Source of the DNA: an uncultured Kordia sp.
GTDB taxonomy: Bacteria > Bacteroidota > Bacteroidia > Flavobacteriales > Flavobacteriaceae
NCBI RefSeq assembly: GCF_947489565.1
Contig: NZ_CANLEA010000008.1
Span: 62,001 to 126,000, forward strand
DNA length: 64,000 bases
Reading direction: 5' to 3'
Shown: piece by piece, positions 24,729-33,091 of the stretch
Numbering within the stretch: position 1 is the stretch's first letter
Layout: every line of letters begins with the position of its first letter
Translations under genes and position numbers: made by a program
Notes under the pieces: model-generated
What the model saw: the letters and a program-made list of their open reading frames with translations, nothing else
The model's database searches: none
What the model was told of the DNA's origin: nothing

Positions 24729-26186
24729 ATGACAAAAGCACTTCTCTTATTGCAGACGCAAAATGGCGGTGAAGAAGCAAGCATTCTTGAAAATATGCCT
24801 ATGCTGATTTTAGTGGCGGCTATAGTACTCTTTATTTTTTTAATAATTACCGTATTTATCCGCAGATACAAACGTTGTCCTTCAGATAGAATTCTTGTAG
24901 TTTATGGAAAAGTTGGTGGTGGAAAATCAGCTAAATGTATTCATGGTGGCGCGGCGTTTATAATGCCAGTTATTCAAGATTACGAATATTTAGATTTAAC
25001 ACCAATTTCTATAGAAGTAAACTTAGTAAACGCTTTAAGTAAGCAGAATATTCGTGTCAATGTACCTTCACGATTTACCATTGGTATTTCAACAGAACCA
25101 GGCGTAATGCAAAACGCAGCAGAACGTTTGTTAGGTTTAGGTCAAAACGAAATTCAAGAACTTGCACAGGAAATTATCTTTGGTCAGTTACGTTTGGTAG
25201 TAGCTTCCATGGATATCGAAGAAATCAACTCCGACAGAGATAAATTCTTATCAAACATTTCTGAAAGTGTTGAATCTGAATTAAAGAAAGTAGGTTTAAA
25301 ACTGATCAACGTAAACATTACAGATATCGTTGACGAATCAGGATATATCGAAGCACTTGGTAAAGAAGCTGCTGCACATGCAATCAACGCAGCACGTAAA
25401 TCGGTTGCTGAGAAAAACAGAGATGGTTCTATTGGTGAAGCAAATGCATTACAGGATGAACGTACACAAGTAGCCGCAGCCAACGCAAAAGCGGTTGATG
25501 GAGAAAACACTGCAAAAATTGAAGTAGCAAATTCAGATTCGTTACGTAGACAGCGTGAAGCAGAAGCAGAACGTGTGGCAATTGCGTCAGAAAAAGTACA
25601 AGCAGCAAAAGCATTGGAAGAATCGTATGCTGCAGAACGTGAAGCCGAAGTAGCAAGAGCAGAAAGAGAACGTTCGTCGCAACAAGCAGATATTATTGTA
25701 CCTGCAGAAATTGACAAGCGAAAAGTAGAAATTGATGCCGAAGCAGAAGCAGAACGTATTCGTAGAAGAGCAAAAGGTGAAGCAGATGCAATTTTATTCA
25801 AAGCGCAAGCAGAAGCACAAGGTTTGTATGAAGTTTTAACGAAACAAGCACAAGGTTTAGATCAAATCGTAAAAGCAGCTGGCGACGACGCAAAAGATGC
25901 TGTATTATTATTGATTGCTGATAAATTGCCTGAATTGGTAAAAACACAAGCAGAAGCTATTAAGAATATCAAAATTGATAAAGTAACCGTTTGGGAAAAT
26001 GGCGGCGGCGGAAAAGATGGTAAAACATCAACGTCCAACTTTATCTCTGGAATGTATAAAGCAGTTCCTCCATTGCAAGAAATGTTCAACATGGCAGGAA
26101 TGGAATTGCCAGAATATTTGAAAGGAAAAGATATTCCAGAAGCTGGAACAATTTCAGAAACAACAACTTCTGAAACTCCAGAATAG
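24729..26186 (+). CDS. Flotillin-like SPFH-domain protein
   Basis: The 485-residue protein has an N-terminal membrane anchor (about 20-43), an SPFH/band-7 domain (about 55-220, with VNVTSRFTIG-like strand content and NVNITDIVDE) and a long Ala/Glu/Arg-rich coiled coil (about 230-370). The C-terminal tail is rich in Thr and Glu. Length and order match YuaG/FloT/YqiK. Flotillins scaffold lipid microdomains. It is the second gene of a two-gene operon ending at a strong hairpin. Confidence 0.93.
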   Translation: MTKALLLLQTQNGGEEASILENMPMLILVAAIVLFIFLIITVFIRRYKRCPSDRILVVYGKVGGGKSAKCIHGGAAFIMPVIQDYEYLDLTPISIEVNLVNALSKQNIRVNVPSRFTIGISTEPGVMQNAAERLLGLGQNEIQELAQEIIFGQLRLVVASMDIEEINSDRDKFLSNISESVESELKKVGLKLINVNITDIVDESGYIEALGKEAAAHAINAARKSVAEKNRDGSIGEANALQDERTQVAAANAKAVDGENTAKIEVANSDSLRRQREAEAERVAIASEKVQAAKALEESYAAEREAEVARAERERSSQQADIIVPAEIDKRKVEIDAEAEAERIRRRAKGEADAILFKAQAEAQGLYEVLTKQAQGLDQIVKAAGDDAKDAVLLLIADKLPELVKTQAEAIKNIKIDKVTVWENGGGGKDGKTSTSNFISGMYKAVPPLQEMFNMAGMELPEYLKGKDIPEAGTISETTTSETPE

Positions 26187-26208
26187 AAATTAACATACAT
26201 ATCATCTT

Positions 26209-26235
26209 AAAATCCGCCATTGTGCGGATTTTTTT
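26209..26235 (+). terminator. Terminator of the NfeD/flotillin operon
   Basis: AAAATCCGC and GCGGATTTT form the stem around CATTGT, followed by a T run, 23 bp after the flotillin stop codon. Confidence 0.9.
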
Positions 26236-26271
26236 ATGACCAATAATTTATCCTTTTGACTCAAAAAAAGG

Positions 26272-26299
26272 AAACCCGATTTTGCATGAAATCGGGTTT
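26272..26299. other. Perfect inverted repeat of unknown role
   Basis: AAACCCGATT and AATCGGGTTT are perfect 10-bp arms around an 8-nt spacer. No T run follows on the plus strand. It may be a second, backup terminator or a protein-binding palindrome. Confidence 0.5.
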
Positions 26300-26693
26300 G
26301 GGAATTATATTGGAATTTTCCCTGCTAACAATAGCTTCAAACGGTATCAATAATAAATTCTGAATTCAATAATTTAATATTTAAAACACTGAAAAATAGA
26401 CATTTAAAAATTAAATGTGTATTTCGAAATAAAGTTTATCTGTTACTTTTTTCATTAAAACTTCATGTCTAATTGTATTCAGAAATTAACCTAAAAAAGA
26501 CGTGTTTTATCGTTCTTACCATCACAAGTTTTCGTCTTGCCCTATTTTGTTTAAAGTCGTGATATGTCTCTTTTTTTTGATTTTTAAAAGCTAGACATTC
26601 GTATCAGAAATCAAAAACAATTGTGATCAATTTCGAGTACGGGGAAGCTGAAAACCTTTAATAGAGTAAGCATTATTTTAATAACATAAAACG
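26300..26693. other. Long leader region before the GG-leader peptide
   Basis: About 390 bp carry no convincing ORF. The last 60 bp (26640-26693, with GAAAACCTTTAATAGAGTA) resemble the leader before the peptide at 29160 (GAAAACCTTTAAAAGAGTA), so these two peptide genes probably share promoter or leader elements. Nothing else was recognised. Confidence 0.45.
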
Positions 26694-26858
26694 ATGAAAA
26701 AGTCATTAAAAAAGTTACAGATTAACAGAGAAGTGATCTCCAATTTTCATGCAGATAAGGTAAAAGGAGGAAGTATATTTAATACGGTTACTGAATGTAT
26801 AACAGGAGAGCCACCAACAGATCTTTTTTGTGCAACAGGTGCCATAGTTTGTGGATAA
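26694..26858 (+). CDS. Small GG-leader peptide upstream of TPR-AraC regulator
   Basis: The ATG at 26694 and TAA at 26856-26858 enclose 54 residues. The leader MKKSLKKLQINREVISNF ends at VKGG (about 23-26). The short core has three Cys (TECITGE, LFCATGA, IVCG). The leader matches that of the peptide at 29160 almost residue for residue at its start. It lies 212 bp before a TPR-AraC regulator on the same strand, with a long inverted repeat between them. Confidence 0.72.
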   Translation: MKKSLKKLQINREVISNFHADKVKGGSIFNTVTECITGEPPTDLFCATGAIVCG

Positions 26859-26948
26859 TAACAACAAGCCATACGCTATAGTTTTTATATTGAAAGGTGT
26901 GTATAAATGAATTCAAAAATTATTGCAAACACTATTTCAATACACAGA

Positions 26949-27006
26949 AAATTACGTTACATAAGAAAAGGCTGTACACACAAATTTTTTCTTTAGTAAC
27001 GTAATT
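26949..27006 (+). promoter_or_regulatory. Inverted repeat AATTACGTTAC / GTAACGTAATT before TPR-AraC gene
   Basis: Perfect 11-bp arms at 26950-26960 and 26996-27006 are separated by 35 nt. The right arm continues into CTTATTTGTCA. A similar pair precedes the regulator at 29555, and a lone right arm precedes the hydrolase at 31623. It could be an operator or a terminator/attenuator of the peptide transcript. Confidence 0.5.
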
Positions 27007-27070
27007 CTTATTTGTCACTACTCTATAGTTAATTACTATATTTACGAAGTAAACAAAGTTCTTTTAGTTT

Positions 27071-28687
27071 ATGGAGTATAAAAAACAGCTGACAATAATA
27101 GCTATTATAGCATTAAAAACCTTTTTCCTTTTAACTTGCACAATTGCATATTCACAACAAAAATCACTGGCAGGCAATCAAAAAACGACCTTACAACAGT
27201 ATATGGATGTAGGGAATGAATTGCAAAAAAAAGAAAACTACATTCATAGCATATCGTATTTTTTAAAAGCGACTAAAATTGCCGAGGAAATAGAAGATAC
27301 CAATCTATTGTTTAAAGCATATATGAAGCTTGGAAACTCGTATTACTATAGTTGGAAAAATGAAAAAGCAATTGAAGCATATTACAATGCACTCACGGTT
27401 GCCAAAAAAAATAAAAGTATTGATCAGGAATTGATTGCCTATTCTGGATTGATTGCTTTTTTGCCCTTTATAAACAAAGAAGATAAAGCTGTAGACTTCT
27501 CCATATATGCATTAAGTCTTATTGATAAAGCTTCGTTTAAAGGAAAGGAAAATCATGTGCGGGTTTTGACAACAATCTGTGATGCGTATATGGCGCAGGG
27601 AAACTATAAAGCAATGTATCCGCATGTGGTAGCAGGTATAAAAATAGCAGATACTTTACATTTTCAAGAAGGACTTGTGGATTTGTATATTAAAAAAGGA
27701 AAGTTTTACAGGCATGAAAAAAACTATGATAAAGCTTTTGAATGTTTGTTTAACGCAAAAAAAATCATCACGGAACACAACTTAGCAAATCCTTTTTTTC
27801 CAACCGTTAATACCAATTATGCAATAGGACTTTGCTATTATGATTTGGAAAAATATGAAGAAGCCATTACCTATTTATCAAGTTCAATTCCGATCATAAA
27901 AGAAGATGATTTAGAAAAAGACAATGTAATTAACACCTACAATTTGTTAGCACAATGCTATTCAAAAAAAGAAAATTACAAAAAAGCGACGTCTTTATTA
28001 AACAAAGTAATTGCCATAAAAAATACAGCAAGTCGTAAAAAAAATATCGCAACGAATACATTTCACGATCAGGATAGTGAAAAGTTTTTAACTCAAATAA
28101 TTGCGCTACAAAATAAAGGGAAAGAAGATCGGCAAACCATGAGTTATATGTTTTGGGCAATTATAGCAGCTACTTCGGCATTTTTGATCACATTACTATT
28201 GTATGTAAAAAAGCAAAAAACGAATCGGGCAACATTTAAAGACTTGCTCAAAAAAATTTCAGCTTTAGAAGAAGAAGAAAAAGTAGCATTACAAAAAACA
28301 TCTAAAAAAGAAAGTAAAAATATTTTGGTAGACGATTCTACTATTAAAGTAATCATAGGACGATTAAACAAATTAGAAGCACAAAAATATTTCTTAAAAC
28401 CAAACTGCACATTAACGTCAATTGCCAAAAAAACAAAAACCAATGTTACCTACTTATCACAAATCATCAATAGTGAAAAAGGGAAGACCTTTAGCGAATA
28501 TATCAACGATTTACGAATTGAATATGTACTAAAAAGATTGAAAAATGATAAAAAATTTAGATCATTCTCTATCAAAGGCATCGCAACAGAAATTGGTTAC
28601 AAAACAGATGATTCTTTTGTAAAACATTTTAAAAAGAAAACAGGGCTAAACCCATCTTACTATATAAAAGAGCTGAATAAGATTTAA
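27071..28687 (+). CDS. TPR-containing membrane-anchored AraC-family regulator (paralogue 2)
   Basis: The 538-residue protein starts with a hydrophobic signal (about 8-28), then TPR repeats to about residue 340, one membrane helix near 357-378 (FWAIIAATSAFLITLLLYV) and a C-terminal AraC-type HTH domain (about 430-535, ending KKKTGLNPSYYIKELNKI). It is closely similar to the regulator at 29555 over its whole length, for example in SWKNEKAIEAYYNAL and DKASFKGK. A GG-leader peptide precedes it and another follows, a repeated arrangement in this region. The predicted topology suits sensing an extracytoplasmic ligand. Confidence 0.88.
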   Translation: MEYKKQLTIIAIIALKTFFLLTCTIAYSQQKSLAGNQKTTLQQYMDVGNELQKKENYIHSISYFLKATKIAEEIEDTNLLFKAYMKLGNSYYYSWKNEKAIEAYYNALTVAKKNKSIDQELIAYSGLIAFLPFINKEDKAVDFSIYALSLIDKASFKGKENHVRVLTTICDAYMAQGNYKAMYPHVVAGIKIADTLHFQEGLVDLYIKKGKFYRHEKNYDKAFECLFNAKKIITEHNLANPFFPTVNTNYAIGLCYYDLEKYEEAITYLSSSIPIIKEDDLEKDNVINTYNLLAQCYSKKENYKKATSLLNKVIAIKNTASRKKNIATNTFHDQDSEKFLTQIIALQNKGKEDRQTMSYMFWAIIAATSAFLITLLLYVKKQKTNRATFKDLLKKISALEEEEKVALQKTSKKESKNILVDDSTIKVIIGRLNKLEAQKYFLKPNCTLTSIAKKTKTNVTYLSQIINSEKGKTFSEYINDLRIEYVLKRLKNDKKFRSFSIKGIATEIGYKTDDSFVKHFKKKTGLNPSYYIKELNKI

Positions 28688-28708
28688 TCTTTTAAAAGTT
28701 AAAAACGA

Positions 28709-28735
28709 ACCCTATTTTAAAGAAAATAGGGTATT
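28709..28735 (+). terminator. Hairpin after TPR-AraC gene 2
   Basis: ACCCTATTTT and AAAATAGGGT form a perfect 10-bp stem with a 4-nt loop, though only a weak T tract follows. A related hairpin (CCCATTT...AAATAGGG) follows the regulator at 29555. Confidence 0.6.
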
Positions 28736-28796
28736 ATATTTTCGCTAGTTTTCAATGAGCATCTATATTTAGACACGAAAACAAAACCTTATAACA

Positions 28797-28949
28797 ATGA
28801 AGAAAAATTTAAAAACAATTAACTTAAAGAAAATTACCATTGCAACAATAAACCCAGAAACTGCGGAGCAAATCAAAGGAGGATCAAGCCTTCCAACCGA
28901 GTTTGAGGAAAGAACATTTCAAGGTGATTGTCCTTCGCTTTCACATTAA
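28797..28949 (+). CDS. Small GG-leader peptide with one Cys
   Basis: The ATG at 28797 and TAA at 28947 enclose 50 residues. The leader MKKNLKTINLKKITIATI ends at IKGG (about 26-29), and the core ends GDCPSLSH with a single Cys. It lies between the two closely related TPR-AraC regulators. The leader pattern KKxTIxxI...IKGGSS is close to the peptide at 31275. It has its own terminator. Confidence 0.7.
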   Translation: MKKNLKTINLKKITIATINPETAEQIKGGSSLPTEFEERTFQGDCPSLSH

Positions 28950-28973
28950 AATTTCACAAATACAGTAACTTCT

Positions 28974-29002
28974 AAGTCTTGTTTTTACACAAGACTTTTT
29001 TT
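28974..29002 (+). terminator. Terminator of the peptide gene at 28797
   Basis: AAGTCTTGT and ACAAGACTT form the stem around TTTTAC and are followed by a long T run. Confidence 0.85.
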
Positions 29003-29159
29003 GAACCCGAATTTTTTTAATCTCGCGATACAACTATTTTTTTAAAGGCGTTAAAAACAGAAATTAGTTTCCAGAATAAAGCAGAGCTAGCATGTTTTTA
29101 TTCATAAGGGAAAACCGAAAACCTTTAAAAGAGTAGGTGATATTGAAACCAACAAGAAA

Positions 29160-29306
29160 ATGAAAAAATCATTAAAAAACTTAGCATTAAAAAAAGAAGT
29201 AATCACAAATTTTGATCTTAAAAAAGTTAATGGCGGTGGACCAACAGCACTTATGTGTAACTCTGTGCCTAGAGCGCAAGGAGGAATTGGTTGTCACCTA
29301 AAATAA
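29160..29306 (+). CDS. Small GG-leader peptide upstream of TPR-AraC regulator
   Basis: The ATG at 29160 and TAA at 29304 enclose 48 residues. The leader MKKSLKNLALKKEVITNF ends at VNGGG (about 23-27), and the short core has two Cys (LMCNS and IGCHLK). The leader and the DNA before the start resemble the peptide gene at 26694, so the peptide-regulator unit seems duplicated. It lies 248 bp before the regulator at 29555. Confidence 0.7.
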   Translation: MKKSLKNLALKKEVITNFDLKKVNGGGPTALMCNSVPRAQGGIGCHLK

Positions 29307-29346
29307 TGATACCATATTTTTGATAAGCTAAAACTCATCAAAACTT

Positions 29347-29396
29347 TAAAATTACGTTACAGCAATTAAAGTCCTTTTTTTACTGTAGCGTAATTT
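29347..29396 (+). promoter_or_regulatory. Inverted repeat AAATTACGTTACAG / CTGTAGCGTAATTT
   Basis: The arms at about 29348-29361 and 29382-29395 pair with one G-T and enclose a T-rich loop. The right arm leads into TTTTATTTTA. It matches the inverted repeat at 26949. As with that copy, it may be the terminator of the preceding peptide gene or an operator for the regulator. Confidence 0.5.
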
Positions 29397-29554
29397 TTAT
29401 TTTATACTAACAGGCAGTTTCTTCCATACACTTTCACACACCTAAAAACATATAGCTACGTTAAATTCAAATTAAAATTTTATACGATTGATGGTTGTAA
29501 GATTAATATAGTTACTTTGTAGTCAATATTAAGTTTTCTTTTTCCATTTAGTAT

Positions 29555-31180
29555 ATGAATATAAAAAAAGTCCGAATTATTCTCTTGGGAATTATTTTCT
29601 TTTTAGTAGGATATAACTCATTTTCACAACAGACGCACAATACCAACGAAACCAAAGAGCAAACAATACAACGGTATATAAATCTTGGTTACGAACGACA
29701 AAAGAAAGAAGAATATCGAAAAAGTATTGCGCTGTTATCAGAAGCAATAGTACTTGCAAAAGAGATTGAGAACGATAGTTTGCTATTCCGTTCGTATATG
29801 AAACTCGGAAAATCGTACTTGTACAGTTGGAAGAATGAAAAATCAATTGAAGCGTATTACAATGCATTGAAACTTGCAAAAGACAACGGAGATATTGATC
29901 GAGAACTAGCTGCCTATTCTGGATTAATTGCTTTGCTACCTTTGATTAATAAAAAAGACAAAGCTGTCGACTACTCTTTGTATGCACTTACTTTAATTGA
30001 CAAAGCCTCTTTCAAGGGAAAGAAAAATCATGTCAATGTACTCACAACGGTTTGCGATGCTTTTATGGCAAAAGGTGAGTATGATGCGATGCTTCCTCAT
30101 TTGAATGAAGGAATTCAGTTGGCTGAAAAACTAAACTACTATGCAGGTCTTGTGGATCTATATATCAAAAAAGGAAAGTACTATCGTCACAAGAAAAACT
30201 GGGAAAAAGCTTTCTATTATTTAAATAAATGCAAAGACATTCTAAAAGAAGGTAAGGTATCAAGTCCTTTTTTTCCGACTATAAATGCTAGTAATGCCAT
30301 TGCAAGATGTTATTTCGATCAAGAAAAATACGATGAAGCCATTCAGGAATTATTGAATGCAACTTCAATTATACAAAAAGAGGATTTGGAAAAAGATAAT
30401 GTTATTGAAACGTATCTGTTTTTAGCAAATTGTTATTTGAAAAAAGAAAATTTCGAAGCAGCAGCTCCATTATTCAAAAAAGTAATAGGCTTAAAAGATA
30501 CCGCTCGATCTCGTAAAGATGCGGCCGTAAATAAATTTCATGAGGAAGATAGTAATAATCTTTTGTCAGATATCGAAAAACTCCAGCATCAGGAGAAAGA
30601 ACACAAACAAACCATTAACTATATGTTATGGGGAATTCTATTCATCGCAATCGCCTTTCTTCTAATTTCATTCGTGTTCATCAAGAAACAAAGAGCCAAC
30701 AAAGCTACGTTTAATGCGCTTATTGAAAAAATATCAACATTAGAAGCAGACAAAAAAAGCATCAGTTCTCAAAAGCCCAAAAGCACGACAAAAGGTACGC
30801 GTTTAGATGACGACATTGTAAAAACCATACTTGCACGATTAGAGAAATTAGAAGAACAAGAATATTTTTTAAAACCTACGTGCAATTTGCGTTCTGTAGC
30901 TAAGAAAACCAAAACGAATAGTACGTATATCTCTCAAATCATCAATAAATACAAAGAGAAAAAATTTAATGACTATATCAATGATTTGCGAATTGAATAT
31001 GTTTTAAAAAGATTGAAAAATGATGAAAGATTTAGAATGTTTTCCATCAAAGGAATTGCTACAGAAATAGGATACAGAAGTGCCGATTCGTTTGTAAAAC
31101 ACTTTAAAAAGAAAACGGGACTAAATCCATCATATTATATCAAACAACTCAATAAAATGGAGGCTTCCGAAGGTGAATAG
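29555..31180 (+). CDS. TPR-containing membrane-anchored AraC-family regulator (paralogue 3)
   Basis: The 541-residue protein has a signal sequence (about 7-25), TPR repeats through about residue 335, one membrane helix near 355-378 (LWGILFIAIAFLLISFVFI) and a C-terminal AraC-type HTH domain (about 430-533) containing FSIKGIATEIGYRSADSFVK. It is the close paralogue of the regulator at 27071. Peptide genes flank it at 29160 and 31275. Its targets are unknown, but the neighbouring peptide and hydrolase genes are the obvious candidates. Confidence 0.88.
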   Translation: MNIKKVRIILLGIIFFLVGYNSFSQQTHNTNETKEQTIQRYINLGYERQKKEEYRKSIALLSEAIVLAKEIENDSLLFRSYMKLGKSYLYSWKNEKSIEAYYNALKLAKDNGDIDRELAAYSGLIALLPLINKKDKAVDYSLYALTLIDKASFKGKKNHVNVLTTVCDAFMAKGEYDAMLPHLNEGIQLAEKLNYYAGLVDLYIKKGKYYRHKKNWEKAFYYLNKCKDILKEGKVSSPFFPTINASNAIARCYFDQEKYDEAIQELLNATSIIQKEDLEKDNVIETYLFLANCYLKKENFEAAAPLFKKVIGLKDTARSRKDAAVNKFHEEDSNNLLSDIEKLQHQEKEHKQTINYMLWGILFIAIAFLLISFVFIKKQRANKATFNALIEKISTLEADKKSISSQKPKSTTKGTRLDDDIVKTILARLEKLEEQEYFLKPTCNLRSVAKKTKTNSTYISQIINKYKEKKFNDYINDLRIEYVLKRLKNDERFRMFSIKGIATEIGYRSADSFVKHFKKKTGLNPSYYIKQLNKMEASEGE

Positions 31181-31274
31181 ACGCCCCATTTTAATCGAAA
31201 TAGGGCACGATGTTTTCGTTAATTTCAAATCTAAACATATCTTAGATTCATTAACATTATAAAACAGTTACATT

Positions 31275-31463
31275 ATGAAAAAGCAAACAAGAAAAATCAG
31301 TCTAAGAAAAGTAGTAATTTCAAAAATAGACACCTTAGATATGCATAATATCAAAGGAGGATCAAGTATTCCTACAGATTCTGTAAATGGAGAAACAAAA
31401 CGTTTAAGCGATCCAGGTGATCCAGATTTAACACATAACAATTGTGACTCAAACGGATACTAA
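31275..31463 (+). CDS. GG-leader peptide with one Cys near the C-terminus
   Basis: The 62-residue peptide has leader MKKQTRKISLRKVVISKI and IKGG (about 26-29), followed by a Ser/Asp/Thr-rich core ending NNCDSNGY with a single Cys. Its core start GGSSIPT resembles the GGSSLPT of the peptide at 28797. It lies 94 bp after a TPR-AraC regulator on the same strand and ends at a strong terminator. Confidence 0.75.
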   Translation: MKKQTRKISLRKVVISKIDTLDMHNIKGGSSIPTDSVNGETKRLSDPGDPDLTHNNCDSNGY

Positions 31464-31484
31464 AATAAGACGTATCATAACCGT

Positions 31485-31515
31485 AAAAAGCCTTGAATGT
31501 TCAAGGCTTTTTTTA
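31485..31515 (+). terminator. Terminator of the peptide gene at 31275
   Basis: AAAAAGCCTTGA pairs with TCAAGGCTTTTT around a 4-nt loop and is followed by T residues. Confidence 0.9.
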
Positions 31516-31567
31516 TACACCATTTTTAAATTTAACACTTCAAAATAGTGCTATTATTTTCTTTACT

Positions 31568-31578
31568 GTAACGTAATT
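31568..31578 (+). promoter_or_regulatory. Single GTAACGTAATT half-site before the hydrolase gene
   Basis: GTAACGTAATT is identical to the right arm of the inverted repeat before the regulator at 27071, and is likewise followed by a T-rich TCTATTTTGTA. No left arm is present. It lies 45 bp before the start codon. Confidence 0.4.
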
Positions 31579-31622
31579 TCTATTTTGTAGTCAAATAACT
31601 ATATTTACAATAAATCATTTAC

Positions 31623-32588
31623 ATGAAATTACTAGTACGCGTGTTTAGTCTCTTGTTATTTGTGCATTCTACGTTAACTTTAGCACAACAAGATCCCAAC
31701 ATTTATGACAAATTCGAATCAAAATTCTACACAATTGATGGCTACAAAATCAATGTAGAAGTCAAGGGAACTGGAGACCCAATTTTCTTTTTGCCTGGCG
31801 GACCAGGAAACTCGCACGATTATATGCAAGGAAATTTTGGACAGTATTACAAAACAAATACGGTTGTATTTTTTGATTTTTTGGGAAGAGGAAAAAGTGA
31901 CAATGCTAAAAACATATCGGAATATTCGGTAGAAAATGATGTCGAACTCATTGAAAAACTCCGCAAACTATTAAAGTTCAAAAAAATCTCTTTAGTAGGA
32001 CATTCCTATGGAACAGTTCCGGCGCAAGCCTACGCCATCAAATATAAAGACAATGTAGACAAAATGGTATTGATCAATGGTTTTCATAGTGGCGCTATGT
32101 GGCAAGCAAACTGCGATAGTTACAATCAATATGCAAAAACACACTTTCCTGAAAAATGGAAAAAAGTAGATTCGTTACGTGCGTTAGGATATGTTTCAAG
32201 CGATCCTGAATTTATGAAAGTCTACGGAAGCTTTCCAACCAAATATGTATACTATCACAACACAAAACTCAAGCAGAATACACCTAAATATAAACATAGA
32301 GGTTGGGCAAATGATGTCTATGTAGCAATCATTGGAAAAGATGGTGATTTTGACGTTTCTGGAAGTATGATCTATCAAGATTACAGAAAAGAATTGAAAA
32401 ATATAAAAGCAAAAACATTAATAGTTGCGGGACGATATGACGGAGTTTCTACTCCAGAATTTGCCGTGCAATACCAACAATTCATGCCACAAGCAACATT
32501 TGTAATGTTTGAGCAAAGTGCGCACAATCCGTATTTAGAAGAGCCTGAAAAGTTTTACAAACTATTTACAGACTTTATGAATGAGTAA
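31623..32588 (+). CDS. Secreted alpha/beta hydrolase, proline iminopeptidase-like
   Basis: The 321-residue protein has a signal peptide (MKLLVRVFSLLLFVHSTLTLA). The alpha/beta hydrolase fold shows the oxyanion segment GGPGNSHD (about 59-66), the nucleophile elbow GHSYG with S128, and a late His in SAHNPYLEEPEKF. The HGGPG-type motif and spacing resemble the proline iminopeptidase branch of S33 peptidases. It probably acts in the periplasm. It overlaps the next small gene by 8 bp and carries the same upstream half-site as the TPR-AraC genes. Confidence 0.88.
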   Translation: MKLLVRVFSLLLFVHSTLTLAQQDPNIYDKFESKFYTIDGYKINVEVKGTGDPIFFLPGGPGNSHDYMQGNFGQYYKTNTVVFFDFLGRGKSDNAKNISEYSVENDVELIEKLRKLLKFKKISLVGHSYGTVPAQAYAIKYKDNVDKMVLINGFHSGAMWQANCDSYNQYAKTHFPEKWKKVDSLRALGYVSSDPEFMKVYGSFPTKYVYYHNTKLKQNTPKYKHRGWANDVYVAIIGKDGDFDVSGSMIYQDYRKELKNIKAKTLIVAGRYDGVSTPEFAVQYQQFMPQATFVMFEQSAHNPYLEEPEKFYKLFTDFMNE

Positions 32589-33063
32589 CACAAAATTAGT
32601 TTTTAAAGAAGATGTCTTAATTATAAAAACGCTTGTAGGAGTAGTTTCGCTTGCATGCGGAATCATCGTACTCATTACGGGTTCTCTGTATGGTTTTATC
32701 CTCTGTGGATTATCTTTTTTCTATCTTTATCTAGATGGATCTGAAATTGATTTTGAAACAAATAAATACCGAACTTTCACAGAAGTATTTGGAATTCGAT
32801 ATGGGAAATGGAAAGAATTACCTGAAATAGACTATGTTTCCGTGTTTAGTACGACAGAATCAGTCATAGTACGTTCTCGTTCCGCAGAAGCGAAAGTCCG
32901 AACAAATGTAGTTGTTGTAAATTTATTTTACCATGGAAATCATCGCATCAAAGCATATACTGCAAAAAAGAAAGAAAAGGCATTTCAAATAGCAAAACAA
33001 ATCGCAGAAATATTAAAAATTGATATTTTAGACGCTACAGAAGCAGAATCTAAATGGATATAA
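32581..33063 (+). CDS. Two-helix membrane protein of unknown function
   Basis: The 160-residue protein has two adjacent hydrophobic segments (about 14-56, VVSLACGIIVLITGSLYGFILCGLSFFYLYL), followed by a soluble region that looks like a PH-like/bacterial-PH domain (KYRTFTEVFGIRYGKWKELPEIDYVSVF). Its ATG overlaps the stop region of the hydrolase gene, so the two are translationally coupled. No function is assigned. Confidence 0.75.
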   Translation: MSNTKLVFKEDVLIIKTLVGVVSLACGIIVLITGSLYGFILCGLSFFYLYLDGSEIDFETNKYRTFTEVFGIRYGKWKELPEIDYVSVFSTTESVIVRSRSAEAKVRTNVVVVNLFYHGNHRIKAYTAKKKEKAFQIAKQIAEILKIDILDATEAESKWI

Positions 33064-33091
33064 CTATTTTTGTCACCAAATTAACTTTTTT

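Noticed and set aside
25184-25801. 205-codon minus-strand ORF
   Set aside because: It is antisense to the coiled coil of the flotillin gene, and its Ala/Ser-rich product reflects the Glu/Ala codons opposite.
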